Assembly (NCBI GenBank): GCA_030151165.1
Contig: JASLEM010000097.1
Span: 1 to 29,048 of the forward strand
Reading direction: 5' to 3'
Length of the DNA stretch: 29,048 bases
From: Burkholderiaceae bacterium
Lineage (GTDB): Bacteria; Pseudomonadota; Gammaproteobacteria; Burkholderiales; Burkholderiaceae
Shown: one piece after another, positions 1 through 7,316 of the stretch
Numbering within the stretch: the stretch's first letter is position 1
Layout of the letters: the number at the start of each line of letters is the position of its first letter
Made by a program: the position numbers and the translations under genes
Notes under the pieces: model-generated
Told to the model about the DNA's origin: nothing
Seen by the model: only the letters and a program-made list of their open reading frames with translations
The model's database searches: none

Positions 1-2
1 TG

Positions 3-722
3 GCGCTGGACGGCGCGGCCATCGAGCCCGGCGAGGGCCGCGCGGCGTTGACCGGCTCCGCGCTGGAGGAACTCGCCCGCAAGTACCTGCTCGCGACCAG
101 CGTCATGGACCGGCTGTCGAACTGGATGGACGTCGAGGCCCTGCGCACCATCGCCGACGGCCTCACGCTCAACCTCGAGGACGCGAGCCAGGCCGAGGCC
201 AGCGCCGTCGCCCTCGCGGCCGCGCTGCACGACGCCCAGGTCAGCGCGCAGTTCGACGAGCGCACCGACAAGCACGTGCTGCGCATCGAGCGCCAGCACC
301 ACGGCAACACCAAGGCCAGCATCATCACGCAGGACTTCGTCCACGGCGCCGACTACGACGCCCTGAGCAGCGCCGGCGTCACGTTCAAGGGCCTGCTGGG
401 CGCGGACGCCGTCGTCAAGCGCGGCGAAGGCGAGCGCCAGAAGGAAAGCAAGGTCGCCGACTTCCGCGCCGCCATGGCCTGGCTGATGACGCAGGCCGAG
501 AACGCCGTCGCCCGCCAGCGCTACAAGGGTCTCGGCGAGATGAACCCCGAGCAGCTCTGGGAAACCACGATGGACCCGACCGTCCGCCGCCTGCTGAAGG
601 TCGAGATCGAGGACGCCATCGAGGCCGACCACGTGTTCACGATGCTGATGGGCGACGAGGTCGAACCGCGGCGCAACTTCATCGAGTTGAATGCGTTGAG
701 GGCGGCGAATATCGATGTGTGA
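3..722 (+). CDS. gyrB: DNA gyrase subunit B, C-terminal part (5' end outside window)
   Basis: This is the 3' end of the ATPase subunit of DNA gyrase, the type II topoisomerase that introduces negative supercoils and works as GyrA2GyrB2. The reading frame is open from the first bases of the window, so the gene is cut by the window edge rather than broken. The diagnostic C-terminal block is present: [20 protein letters not shown] followed by [11 protein letters not shown], and the protein ends [10 protein letters not shown], as GyrB proteins do (ParE ends differently). The long insert region typical of Gram-negative GyrB precedes it. Its position suggests that dnaA and dnaN lie just upstream, outside the window. 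No usual U-tailed terminator follows the stop; accessory DNA starts about 10 bp later. Confidence 0.96.
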   Translation, partial: ALDGAAIEPGEGRAALTGSALEELARKYLLATSVMDRLSNWMDVEALRTIADGLTLNLEDASQAEASAVALAAALHDAQVSAQFDERTDKHVLRIERQHHGNTKASIITQDFVHGADYDALSSAGVTFKGLLGADAVVKRGEGERQKESKVADFRAAMAWLMTQAENAVARQRYKGLGEMNPEQLWETTMDPTVRRLLKVEIEDAIEADHVFTMLMGDEVEPRRNFIELNALRAANIDV

Positions 723-730
723 CGTGCCGC

Positions 731-805
731 TGTAGAGCGCCCCATAAGGTGCGAAATTGAGCCCCATAAGCTGCGAGAGCTATGCGGGCTCTCGCACTTA
801 ATTGG
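731..805. repeat. Left end of accessory island: 22-bp spaced transposon-end-like repeats
   Basis: Starting 8 bp after the gyrB stop there is TGTAGAG followed by two direct copies of GCCCCATAAG-G/C-TGCGA, beginning at 739 and 761, exactly 22 bp apart. A third, inverted and imperfect copy lies at 788-805 (on the minus strand CCAATTAAGTGCGAGAGC). Arrays of about 20-bp repeats behind a TG-starting tip are typical of elements moved by IstA/TniA/TnsB-type transposases. The right edge of the island at 10645-10686 has a related inverted arrangement. I cannot name the element and see no target-site duplication. Confidence 0.5.
772..796. repeat. Perfect 9-bp inverted repeat, 7-nt loop
   Basis: TGCGAGAGC and GCTCTCGCA flank a 7-base loop, giving a perfect hairpin about 50 bp after the gyrB stop. 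There is no T-run on either side, so it is not a classical intrinsic terminator. It overlaps the second and third repeats of the island end, so it may instead be a transposase-binding inverted pair. An ATG at 782 sits in its loop, which makes that ATG an unlikely start for the following small gene. Confidence 0.6.
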
Positions 806-925
806 ATCGAGCTACGGTCGTCGCGACTGGAGATAAGCGTGCACTTGCGGGCCGAATCGGCTGTAGCTCGCACTGACGATGCGCATGCCTCAGCGAGGTG
901 GGTCGCATTGCGCATTGAGCGGCGG

Positions 926-1123
926 ATGACCGATGCAAAGCGTGGTATCACCGTCAAAGGGCAGAGCTACGGCGGAGAGAATTCAGGCGCCGTCGTCACC
1001 AGGTTCGGAAAGAAGTGGGTGCGCGTTCTCATCAATGCTGACGACCAGCACAGGATCTACGTAGATCCAGAGGACGGCAGTTCGCTCATTCCGCTGATCG
1101 AAGTGCCCAACCGACTTCGCTAA
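926..1123 (+). CDS. Small hypothetical protein (65 aa)
   Basis: I do not recognise this gene. From the ATG at 926 it encodes a short basic protein starting MTDAKRGITVKGQSYGGENS, with alternating hydrophobic residues (VRVLINADD, RIYVDPEDGS) that suggest a small beta-barrel or SH3-like fold. The same frame is open back to 782, but that ATG lies in the loop of the 772-796 hairpin and the translated extension looks unstructured, so I prefer 926. No strong ribosome binding site is visible. It is the first gene inside the left edge of the island and may belong to an older insertion. Confidence 0.4.
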   Translation: MTDAKRGITVKGQSYGGENSGAVVTRFGKKWVRVLINADDQHRIYVDPEDGSSLIPLIEVPNRLR

Positions 1124-1128
1124 GTGAC

Positions 1129-1215
1129 CTAGTTCGCCCCGGCGCGACGCCGCTAACACTTCACGTCCGACGACGGTCAGTTCCTCGGAAACTGGCGGAT
1201 GCGGCGTCCTAACCC
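1129..1215 (-). pseudogene. Fragment related to the 91-aa winged-helix-like gene downstream
   Basis: Read on the minus strand, 1137-1195 gives EELTVVGREVLAASRRGE, closely similar to the C-terminal EELTDAGRNVLSEWRRGE of the protein encoded at 1455-1730. The DNA also matches (both share GGTCAGTTCCTC). A stop codon lies about 20 codons upstream and there is no start, so only the tail of a paralogous gene survives. The rest of 1124-1454 holds nothing else that I can support. Confidence 0.4.
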
Positions 1216-1454
1216 CCGCGCTTCTCGACTAGTACCTGACACGCAAAGGTGAGCATTCAGTCGGCCGACGAAGAAGGATGTCCCCTCCGCACCAATGTGA
1301 TGAAGAAGAAACAACCATCCGCGCCCGCCTGGCCGCGGGATTCCTGACTGACTCGCTCCCGGTCGCATTCCCCCCGCAGTTGGTCAAATGTTAACAGCGG
1401 CAAGCAGCGGTCTGTTTGACAGCTTCGACGTGACGATGCGAGCGTGGCAGGTCG

Positions 1455-1730
1455 TCACCGCGAAGTGAGTTTGCGTTCCCCACGGCGCCACTCCGATAAC
1501 ACGTTGCGTCCGGCGTCGGTCAGTTCCTCAATCACACGCATGCCGTGATTGCTGTCGTGGACGTATTCACCATCGGCGCCTTTGAGCCATCGCACCCAGC
1601 CAAGAACTTGGCAGTCGTCCTGAGACTCATCGCGCAGACGATTGGGAGCTGCCTGCGAAGCCATTTCTAGTTGGAGCAGCCATTTAAGTCGCTTGTTTGT
1701 CAAGCGATCGTGTTTAGTTGCACCGCGCAT
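1455..1730 (-). CDS. Small hypothetical protein, possible winged-helix fold (91 aa)
   Basis: This gene starts MRGATKHDRLTNKRLKWLL and ends in ELTDAGRNVLSEWRRGE. The closing pattern (L-T-x-A-G-R-x-x-L) is what one sees at the wing and last helix of small winged-helix DNA-binding proteins, and the amphipathic start KRLKWLLQLE would be helix 1; this is inference from pattern only. The frame is open further upstream to 1769, but residues before the chosen Met look like the overlapping upstream gene. A tail fragment of a related gene lies at 1137-1195. Function is unknown. Confidence 0.4.
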   Translation of the reverse strand: MRGATKHDRLTNKRLKWLLQLEMASQAAPNRLRDESQDDCQVLGWVRWLKGADGEYVHDSNHGMRVIEELTDAGRNVLSEWRRGERKLTSR

Positions 1731-1938
1731 TGGCCTGCTCGATCCGCCGGTGTGCCTCGATCCAGTCACGTTGCTTCAGGACGGACAGCGGCACGTGATC
1801 CCACGTGAAGCGCAGGCGCGCTCTGTGCAGGCAATCTCCGGCAAAGCAGGATCCGGTTCCAAGCCGGATGAAATGGACCCGCGGCAAGGCCGCCGCAAGC
1901 GAGGGCGTGGAATGTGATCCGGCGATGAGGCTACTCAT
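1714..1938 (-). CDS. Doubtful small hypothetical protein (74 aa)
   Basis: This open frame overlaps the start of the following leftward gene by about 17 bp, as in a translationally coupled pair. The last third (SVLKQRDWIEAHRRIEQANA) reads like a natural helical segment, whereas the first half is less protein-like and contains two cysteines and a Gly-rich stretch. An antisense frame of similar length exists here (1642-1917), so coding status is uncertain. No family is recognised. Confidence 0.22.
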   Translation of the reverse strand: MSSLIAGSHSTPSLAAALPRVHFIRLGTGSCFAGDCLHRARLRFTWDHVPLSVLKQRDWIEAHRRIEQANARCN

Positions 1939-1959
1939 GCTTCGCGTGCGCAGGCCGGA

Positions 1960-3741
1960 TCAGAGCGCCCAGCGTTGCACGGCCCGGCCGGCAAGCTCGG
2001 CCGAGCGCGACTCGATACCTTGCTTCGTGAAGCGCTGGCCCGCCTGGCTCAGCGCGGTGGCGAGCTTGCGGGCGGCGAGGTAAGTGGAGGCTTGGTACAG
2101 GCTCTCGGCCGAGGCCTTCACTTCGACGGTGCGGTTGGAGCAGGCGGAGTTGATCGGCGTCTCGAGCAGGGTCAGATTCCCCAGCCTGTCCTTGAAGTCG
2201 TTGAACTCCTCCGGATCCAGGAAGCCGTAGGCCTCCAGGCTGAAGGACTCCTCCGCGGCCTGCGAGATGATGTGCTCCTGCGAGATGCCGGTGGCGGAAA
2301 GCGCGACGAGCTTGGGAATGTCCAGGTCAGGCCGCTCGCCGGCTCGAAGGTGGTGGCGCTCCTCCTCGAGCAGGATCCGGATCAGCGCGGGATTTCGGTA
2401 CATCCCGCCGTTGACGAGGACGTCCCGCATCGCGTCGTCGCCGAGGAATCGCTGACTGAAGTGCTTCAGCCGGGCGCCGATCTCGTGGGGCGACAGCTGG
2501 TGCATCTGCGTGACCAGCCTGAAGATGCCAGCCTGCGGATTCGTCGAGTTCAACTTCAGGGCGCGAATGTCCGCGACCTCCACGAGCTGCCTCAGCGTCC
2601 GTATCTTGCCGTCGACCGCAGGCTCGCCCGGCTGGTCCAAAAGTCCGCGTTCGCGCAGGCGAATGATCAGCGGGTGGAGCGTGACGGAGACGTTCTGGGC
2701 CACCCACATCAGGTAGACCTCGAAGTCCGTCCGAGTCGCCTGCAGCTCGGCTTCCAGCAGGCCGAAAAAGTTCACCAGGTCGTTGGTGTAAGTCTCGAGA
2801 AACTCGCGCAGCCGCGCGGGCTCGTTGCGCAGCGCCTTCAACGCCGGTTTGAGGAAGTCCTCCAGTACGGTCTGCGTGGTCGCCGCGTAGTCGGCGGCGC
2901 CATTGACACCGAACTGGCTCGCCTTGAACGTGAGGAAGTGGTACCGGAGGACGTCGTCCTCGCGGAACGAATCGCGGTTCAGACTGTTGACCTGGTAGCC
3001 CGGCTCCGAGACCAGGCGCTTGAGCCGGCTGAACGAATGGAAGGCGCGCCCGAACGCTTCGGCGATCGCCTGGTCAAGGGCACCGTCCAGGTAGCGGTTC
3101 GAGCTGTAGATCAGCAGGCTCTTGACAATGTCCATCCGGGACAGCGGCACGCCGCGATCGTTCACAGACTGGAACATGCGGATCGCGCGTCCCTCGTCCT
3201 CCGCGACGAACTCGAGCACCTCGACGAGCGAGAGCTGCCGCAGCCAGGCCTCGAGGCGGGCCTGTCCGCCTTCGTCCTGAACCAGCGCGTCGATGCGCAA
3301 GCAGATCCGGTCGTAGGCCTTGGCGAGACGTTCCTGTCCGTCCGTCTCGGGACGCGGATTGTTCCCGTCGACGAGTGCCTGCAGAAATGCCTGGTTGTCG
3401 CCCTGGACGTTCAGCTTGAGGCCCGTGGCAGGACTCCGGATGAAGAGGCTGCGATAGTGGAAGCGCAGTTCGTCCTGCTCCAGCCGCCGCACGAGCGCGT
3501 GGAAGACAAGCGTGAGCGTCGTGAGACGCTGCTGTCCGTCGACGACATAGGCCGGCGCGCCCTGGCCGTCCTGGGACAGGATGAACGTCCCGAGATAGTG
3601 TCCCGTGCGATCGGCCAGGGCCTCCTCTACGTCGTCGAGCAGGTCGTCGACGTTCTTGGTCGTCCAGGCGTAGTCGCGCTGGTAGCCGGGAATGACAAGG
3701 GTTTTGTCGCTGAAGAAATTTAACAGCGTCTTGGATGCCAT
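1960..3741 (-). CDS. DUF262/DUF1524 (GmrSD-like) protein
   Basis: This 593-aa protein has the two-domain layout of GmrSD-type modification-dependent restriction factors. The N-terminal DUF262 domain shows IPGYQRDYAW (residues 17-26) and the nucleotide-binding signature DGQQRLTTLT (68-77). The C-terminal DUF1524 region, an HNH-like nuclease domain in this family, shows EHIISQ (about 489-494), then RLGNLTLLE and an SN..VEVKA tail. Related proteins (GmrSD, SspE, BrxU) sense or hydrolyse nucleotide and cut modified or foreign DNA. The start at 3741 is chosen because GGAGGAG lies 5 bp upstream; the frame is open to 3810. It is the last gene of the leftward unit, about 110 bp behind the IRG-like GTPase. 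The histidine of the EHI motif and the asparagines are retained, so catalysis is plausible. The substrate is unknown. Confidence 0.85.
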   Translation of the reverse strand: MASKTLLNFFSDKTLVIPGYQRDYAWTTKNVDDLLDDVEEALADRTGHYLGTFILSQDGQGAPAYVVDGQQRLTTLTLVFHALVRRLEQDELRFHYRSLFIRSPATGLKLNVQGDNQAFLQALVDGNNPRPETDGQERLAKAYDRICLRIDALVQDEGGQARLEAWLRQLSLVEVLEFVAEDEGRAIRMFQSVNDRGVPLSRMDIVKSLLIYSSNRYLDGALDQAIAEAFGRAFHSFSRLKRLVSEPGYQVNSLNRDSFREDDVLRYHFLTFKASQFGVNGAADYAATTQTVLEDFLKPALKALRNEPARLREFLETYTNDLVNFFGLLEAELQATRTDFEVYLMWVAQNVSVTLHPLIIRLRERGLLDQPGEPAVDGKIRTLRQLVEVADIRALKLNSTNPQAGIFRLVTQMHQLSPHEIGARLKHFSQRFLGDDAMRDVLVNGGMYRNPALIRILLEEERHHLRAGERPDLDIPKLVALSATGISQEHIISQAAEESFSLEAYGFLDPEEFNDFKDRLGNLTLLETPINSACSNRTVEVKASAESLYQASTYLAARKLATALSQAGQRFTKQGIESRSAELAGRAVQRWAL

Positions 3742-3850
3742 GGGCTCCTCCGTCCTCTGGTTTTGTCTTTTTTTGATGTCGATGCTGCCGGCGCCCCGGG
3801 CATCGGCCACTGGCCGTGCCGCAGGGGCGTTCCGCGATGTCGGTCGCGCG

Positions 3851-4888
3851 TCAGAACTCGAGGTGCTGGTCCAGGATCTGCTGCGCGAGCTGGTGGCAGT
3901 CGTCGAGATACGAGTTGCCGGCCATCAGCGTGATGCTGAAGCCGACCCCGGCCGCGACGGCCTGACCGACGAACGGGATGTACTTGGCCACTTCCTTGAT
4001 CGTCTGCCGGCCGACGAACTGCTTGAGCAGCAGCAGCAACCCTTCGCGGGTGGCGTACTTGATGATCTGGTCGGCCAGTCCCTTGACGGCGGGAAGCGCC
4101 TGCAGCTTGCTCAGGCGCGCCTCGGTCAGGCCGTAGCTGTCCCGGATCTCCGAGAATAGCGTCGACAGGACGCCCAGGTCGACAGCGATGTCGACACCCG
4201 GGATCGGATTGAGCGCGTTGGCGGCGGACACGCCGGCGGCGATCGTCACCATGCGCTCGCAGGCGGCGCGCTTGGCCTCGAGCGTCTTCGTGGTGTAGGC
4301 CTTCGCGCTGCGGGCCCAGCGATCGCGCTTCGCACCGTCGAGGTGCTTGCCGACCTCTTCCTGCAGGACGTCGATGTTGGTGCCGCTGCGGCAGCTGGTG
4401 AAGACGATGGACTGTACCTGCGGGATCTGCCGGCGCAGGTCGTCGCGCTTGCGCCGCTCCAGCTCCTCGATCGACACGCCGTCTTCCCACAGCTCGTCGT
4501 GCTTGTTGACGACCAGGATGCACGCCTTGCCGCCGGCCAGGAGCCGATTGAAGAACTCGACGTCCGCCTGCTGGAGCTTGCCGGCCACCACGCACAGGAG
4601 GCAGTCGAAGGTGTCGATCTTGAACTTTTCCCAGTAGGTCTCCGCGGGAAAGCCGGTGGTGCCGTAGCCGGGCAGGTCGACGTAGGTCACGCCTTCGGCC
4701 ACGTAGTCTCGCGAGGAGACCGTCTTGTCGGTCTCGATGCCGACCTCGGCCACCCTGCGGCCGACGAGCTTGTTGATCAGCGAGGACTTCCCGGCGCCAG
4801 GCTGACCGAACAATGCGACACGGACAGAGGCCTTCAGCTCCTGTTCAAGCTTCTTGCGCAGTTCTTCTTTTTCGTCGTTGATCGACAT
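3851..4888 (-). CDS. IRG-like (immunity-related GTPase family) GTPase
   Basis: This 345-aa protein has a full GTPase core: P-loop GQPGAGKS (28-35), G3 DLPG (71-74), G4 NKHD (128-131) and a G5-like FTSCRSG. The stretch after G3, GYGTTGFPAETYWEKFK followed by a conserved Asp, closely follows the mouse IIGP1/IRG pattern GIGSTNFPPKTYLEKMK, which general Era-type GTPases lack. The C-terminal half is helical and partly hydrophobic (NPIPGVDIAVDLG, YIPFVGQAVAAGVG), resembling both the IRG helical domain and DUF697 membrane-associated segments. IRG proteins assemble on membranes in animal cell-autonomous immunity; the role in bacteria is not established to my knowledge. The start at 4888 has AGGGAGAT just upstream. 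It lies between a membrane micropeptide and a GmrSD-like gene, suggesting a sensor or membrane effector of a defence unit. Confidence 0.8.
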   Translation of the reverse strand: MSINDEKEELRKKLEQELKASVRVALFGQPGAGKSSLINKLVGRRVAEVGIETDKTVSSRDYVAEGVTYVDLPGYGTTGFPAETYWEKFKIDTFDCLLCVVAGKLQQADVEFFNRLLAGGKACILVVNKHDELWEDGVSIEELERRKRDDLRRQIPQVQSIVFTSCRSGTNIDVLQEEVGKHLDGAKRDRWARSAKAYTTKTLEAKRAACERMVTIAAGVSAANALNPIPGVDIAVDLGVLSTLFSEIRDSYGLTEARLSKLQALPAVKGLADQIIKYATREGLLLLLKQFVGRQTIKEVAKYIPFVGQAVAAGVGFSITLMAGNSYLDDCHQLAQQILDQHLEF

Positions 4889-5041
4889 GCGGATCTCCCT
4901 TCGATGAGGCGGTTGATGATTTGAATGTGCGGCCTTGCGCCGTTCCACCGGTTCGTGCCGGGAAGCGATGCGCGAAGCCCGGCTTCCGGGCGCGAGCTTA
5001 CGACACCATGCCGTCGGGCGCCCGTCGCCGGCCGCGGGTGC

Positions 5042-5170
5042 CTATCGGTCAGCGTCGCGCCGAAGTTTGAGCACGTAGGCGCCGACGCCCGTGGTGGCGA
5101 TGATGCCCGCGGCGAAGGCGATCGCGAACGCGGCGAGGCTCTCGAGGGGGGAGGCGGGGTAGTTGTTCAT
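5042..5170 (-). CDS. 42-aa single-helix membrane peptide
   Basis: A short gene, MNNYPASPLESLAAFAIAFA onward, with one strong hydrophobic helix (roughly residues 12-33) and a positively charged tail KLRRDADR, consistent with a type of inner-membrane micropeptide with its C-terminus in the cytoplasm. AGAGAT lies a few bases before the ATG. It sits between the zinc-ribbon gene (26 bp gap) and the GTPase gene (about 150 bp gap) and is in the same direction, so it is probably co-transcribed. The frame continues open far upstream but only as a shadow of the zinc-ribbon gene. Function is unknown; membrane anchoring or toxicity are possibilities. Confidence 0.55.
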   Translation of the reverse strand: MNNYPASPLESLAAFAIAFAAGIIATTGVGAYVLKLRRDADR

Positions 5171-5196
5171 GAGGATCTCTTGGTGAAGGTTGAGGA

Positions 5197-5418
5197 TCAG
5201 GAGACGACCAGGCTCTCGAACCGCAGCGCGGTCCGGCCGCACGTGCGGCAGTGGACCTCCAGCCAGCCCTGCCGCACGAGGCGACCCACGCCCGGAAGCC
5301 GGTAGACCCGTAGCTCCAGCCGGGTGACGGCGTGGCAGTCGTCGCAGCGGTAGTTCTTCCATCTTCCGGCCAGCGGTGGCGAGGGCGGCAGCACGCGTTC
5401 GAAGGTGCAGAGGTTCAT
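5197..5418 (-). CDS. Small zinc-ribbon protein (73 aa)
   Basis: From the ATG at 5418 the protein reads MNLCTFERVLPP and carries two CxxC knuckles, YRCDDC and VHCRTC, about 36 residues apart. That is the layout of a four-cysteine zinc ribbon. The intervening segment is rich in Leu, Arg and Val (LELRVYRL, GRLVRQGWLEV), fitting beta strands. The frame extends upstream to 5529 but then runs into the palindrome and promoter region shared with the divergent gene, so the short form is preferred. It is the first gene of the leftward unit. It could be a nucleic-acid-binding accessory or a small regulator; the family was not identified. Confidence 0.6.
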   Translation of the reverse strand: MNLCTFERVLPPSPPLAGRWKNYRCDDCHAVTRLELRVYRLPGVGRLVRQGWLEVHCRTCGRTALRFESLVVS

Positions 5419-5471
5419 CGTGGCGGACCGTGGGTGGGCGTCGAACCCATGACCCGGATTGTTCGGACCGC

Positions 5472-5490
5472 TGCGACATCCTGCGTCGCA
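5472..5490. promoter_or_regulatory. Palindrome TGCGAC-N7-GTCGCA, copy 1 (divergent promoter region)
   Basis: A perfect 6-bp inverted repeat with a 7-bp spacer lies between the zinc-ribbon gene (starting leftward at 5418) and the NERD-helicase gene (starting rightward near 5566). A second copy with the same arms and the same spacer length is at 7252-7270. Two copies in two putative promoter regions of the same island suggest an operator; the WYL regulator encoded at 9400-10407 is the candidate binder. Confidence 0.55.
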
Positions 5491-5565
5491 TGCGGCGACG
5501 TCGACCCGCGGTGAATCTTGCGCGTGCAAGCCGCCTGTCTGCTCGACAGCATGCAGAATCCGGGC

Positions 5566-7176
5566 ATGGCTTCCGTCACTCCGTCACTGCATGCCCTGCG
5601 ACCGGCGACCGCCGGCGAGCAACTCGAATTCGATGTCCTGACTCGTCTTGCATGCGAGCTTCCCGAGGCCTATGCGTTGTTCCACGGCGTGGACTGGGCG
5701 GACGCGGCGCCGCAGGGTGACCGACATGGCGAGTTGGACATCGTTGTGGTCAATGCCGCTGGCGAGGTCGCTATCCTCGAGCTCAAGGCGGGCGAGGTCG
5801 AGGGGCGCGAAGGCGGGCTGTACAAGCGCTACGGAAGCGCCGAGAAGAACGTGACTCGGCAGGTGTCGCGCCAGTTCGGTTCGATCCTCGCACGCCTTCG
5901 ACATGCCAGTCTGGATGTGCGCCTGCAGCACTTCCTCGTCTTGCCGCATCAGCGCGTCGGAGATGCAGAGACCGTCGCCTGGCCGCGCGAGCGCATCCTT
6001 GACCGCGACGACTGCGAAGACCTCGCTGGCGCGGTGCAGCTCAAACTGGGCCGCGGGATGGCGATGCCCGAGCAGCACGAGCGCGTCTGCGCATTTTTTG
6101 CGAACCGGCTGAGGACGTTGACCGACGTTGGCGCCGTGGATCGGCGCCTGCAAACCGTGACGCAGCGCATCGCCGGCGGTCTGGCGGAGTGGGTACCGCG
6201 TATACACGCCCCCAGTGGCGTCATCCGTGTCACAGCGACAGCCGGGTCCGGTAAGACCCAGTTGGCGTTGCGCCTGCTGCGTGACGCGTCGGCACAAGGC
6301 CGGCGCGCCGTCTATGTCTGCTTCAATCGGCCGTTGGCCGATGACGTCCGGTCGCTGGCGCCGCGCGGCACGATGGTGACGACCTTTCATCAATGGTGCT
6401 GGAGCGCCGCCGGCCGCCCGGCGGGCACGATCGACTTCGAGGCGCTCGCCTTGGCGTTCTGCCAGGCGGACGACCAGGCAGCGGCCTTCGACCTGCTCGT
6501 GATCGACGAAGTGCAGGACCTGCGGATCGACTGGGTGGAGGCCTTGCTACGCAGGCTCGCCGCCGACGGGCGAGTGGTGCTGATGGACGATCCGACGCAA
6601 TGCCTCTACGACGATCGGGAGGAACTCGAGATTCCAGATGCCGTCGTCATCACGTCGACCGAGAACTTCCGTAGTCCGCGGCGCGTCGTCGAGGTGATCA
6701 ACGCGCTGGCGCTGACGCAGGCAACGGTGGAGGCACGCAATCCCTTCGAAGGCGATGTGCCGGAGTTCCACACCTGGACTGCGGCGCGAGGCCCGGAGCG
6801 CGCCACGGTCGCGGCGGTGCAATCGTGTCTCGACCGCGGCTTTGGGCTCGACGAGATCGTCGTGGTGACCTGGCGCGGTCGCGAAAGCTCGGTGCTGCCG
6901 GTCGAGCGACTGGGCGACTGGACGCTGAGCCGGTTCACTGGTGCCTACGACGCGCGTGGCGAACCGCTTTGGTCGGAGGGCGAGCTTCGCGTCGAGACCT
7001 TGCGTCGCGTCAAAGGACAGTCCGCCGCCGCGATCGTTCTGACCGAGATCGACTTCGAGACGCTGGACACGGCGCAGCGGCGCATGCTGTTCGTCGGCAT
7101 GACGCGGGCCCGTATGCACCTCGTGCTCGTAACGAGCGAGCGCGCGGAGGCTGCGCTCGCTCAGGAGCTGGCCTGA
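5566..7176 (+). CDS. NERD nuclease-UvrD/Rep-type SF1 helicase fusion
   Basis: A 536-aa protein. The N-terminal NERD domain (about 15-130) shows the PD-(D/E)xK nuclease pattern: GEQLEF, GELD (55-58), LELK (71-74). The SF1A helicase part follows: Walker A TAGSGKT (225-231), motif Ia/Ib VTTFHQW, Walker B DEVQD (314-318), motif III MDDPTQ, motif IV ENFR, motif V RVKGQSA and motif VI MTRAR (512-516). All catalytic motifs look intact. The protein is shorter than housekeeping UvrD/Rep because the 1B/2B subdomains are reduced. NERD-helicase fusions are frequent in mobile and defence-associated loci; the inferred job is unwinding and cutting foreign DNA. The start is uncertain: 5566, 5551 and a TTG at 5518 are all in frame with no clear ribosome binding site. 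I chose 5566 because the same GAATCCGG precedes the start of the next gene. Confidence 0.85.
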   Translation: MASVTPSLHALRPATAGEQLEFDVLTRLACELPEAYALFHGVDWADAAPQGDRHGELDIVVVNAAGEVAILELKAGEVEGREGGLYKRYGSAEKNVTRQVSRQFGSILARLRHASLDVRLQHFLVLPHQRVGDAETVAWPRERILDRDDCEDLAGAVQLKLGRGMAMPEQHERVCAFFANRLRTLTDVGAVDRRLQTVTQRIAGGLAEWVPRIHAPSGVIRVTATAGSGKTQLALRLLRDASAQGRRAVYVCFNRPLADDVRSLAPRGTMVTTFHQWCWSAAGRPAGTIDFEALALAFCQADDQAAAFDLLVIDEVQDLRIDWVEALLRRLAADGRVVLMDDPTQCLYDDREELEIPDAVVITSTENFRSPRRVVEVINALALTQATVEARNPFEGDVPEFHTWTAARGPERATVAAVQSCLDRGFGLDEIVVVTWRGRESSVLPVERLGDWTLSRFTGAYDARGEPLWSEGELRVETLRRVKGQSAAAIVLTEIDFETLDTAQRRMLFVGMTRARMHLVLVTSERAEAALAQELA

Positions 7177-7251
7177 CGCGCCGCCGTCGGTGCGATGGCG
7201 GACGCGTCAGGAAGTCATGCGACGCCGGCGCGAGCTCCCGACGTGCGCCCT

Positions 7252-7270
7252 TGCGACACCCGGCGTCGCA
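7252..7270. promoter_or_regulatory. Palindrome TGCGAC-N7-GTCGCA, copy 2
   Basis: Identical arms and identical 7-bp spacing to the copy at 5472-5490, located 47 bp before the ATG of the 57-aa membrane gene. TTGTCC at 7276-7281 immediately downstream of the palindrome could be a -35 element. Both palindromes are followed further on by GAATCCGG close to a start codon (near 5556 and 7307), as if a promoter module had been duplicated. Confidence 0.55.
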
Positions 7271-7316
7271 TGGATTGTCCAGACTGGCTTTCCCATCGAT
7301 TTTGTGGAATCCGGAT

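Noticed and set aside
782..1123. 113-aa version of the first small gene after gyrB
   Set aside because: The start ATG lies in a perfect hairpin loop and the extra residues look non-coding; the ATG at 926 is preferred.
1975..3723. 582-aa open frame on the plus strand opposite the DUF262 gene
   Set aside because: It lacks protein motifs and is the expected antisense shadow of a GC-rich gene whose minus-strand product has clear DUF262/DUF1524 motifs and a good ribosome binding site.
5421..5460. tRNA-like T-arm on the minus strand (GGGTTCGA...CCCAC...CCGCCA) before the zinc-ribbon gene
   Set aside because: The sequence looks like the 3' part of a tRNA, which would suggest an attachment site, but no matching acceptor 5' strand, D-arm or anticodon arm is found upstream, and the T-stem has a mismatch. 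It is too weak to call.
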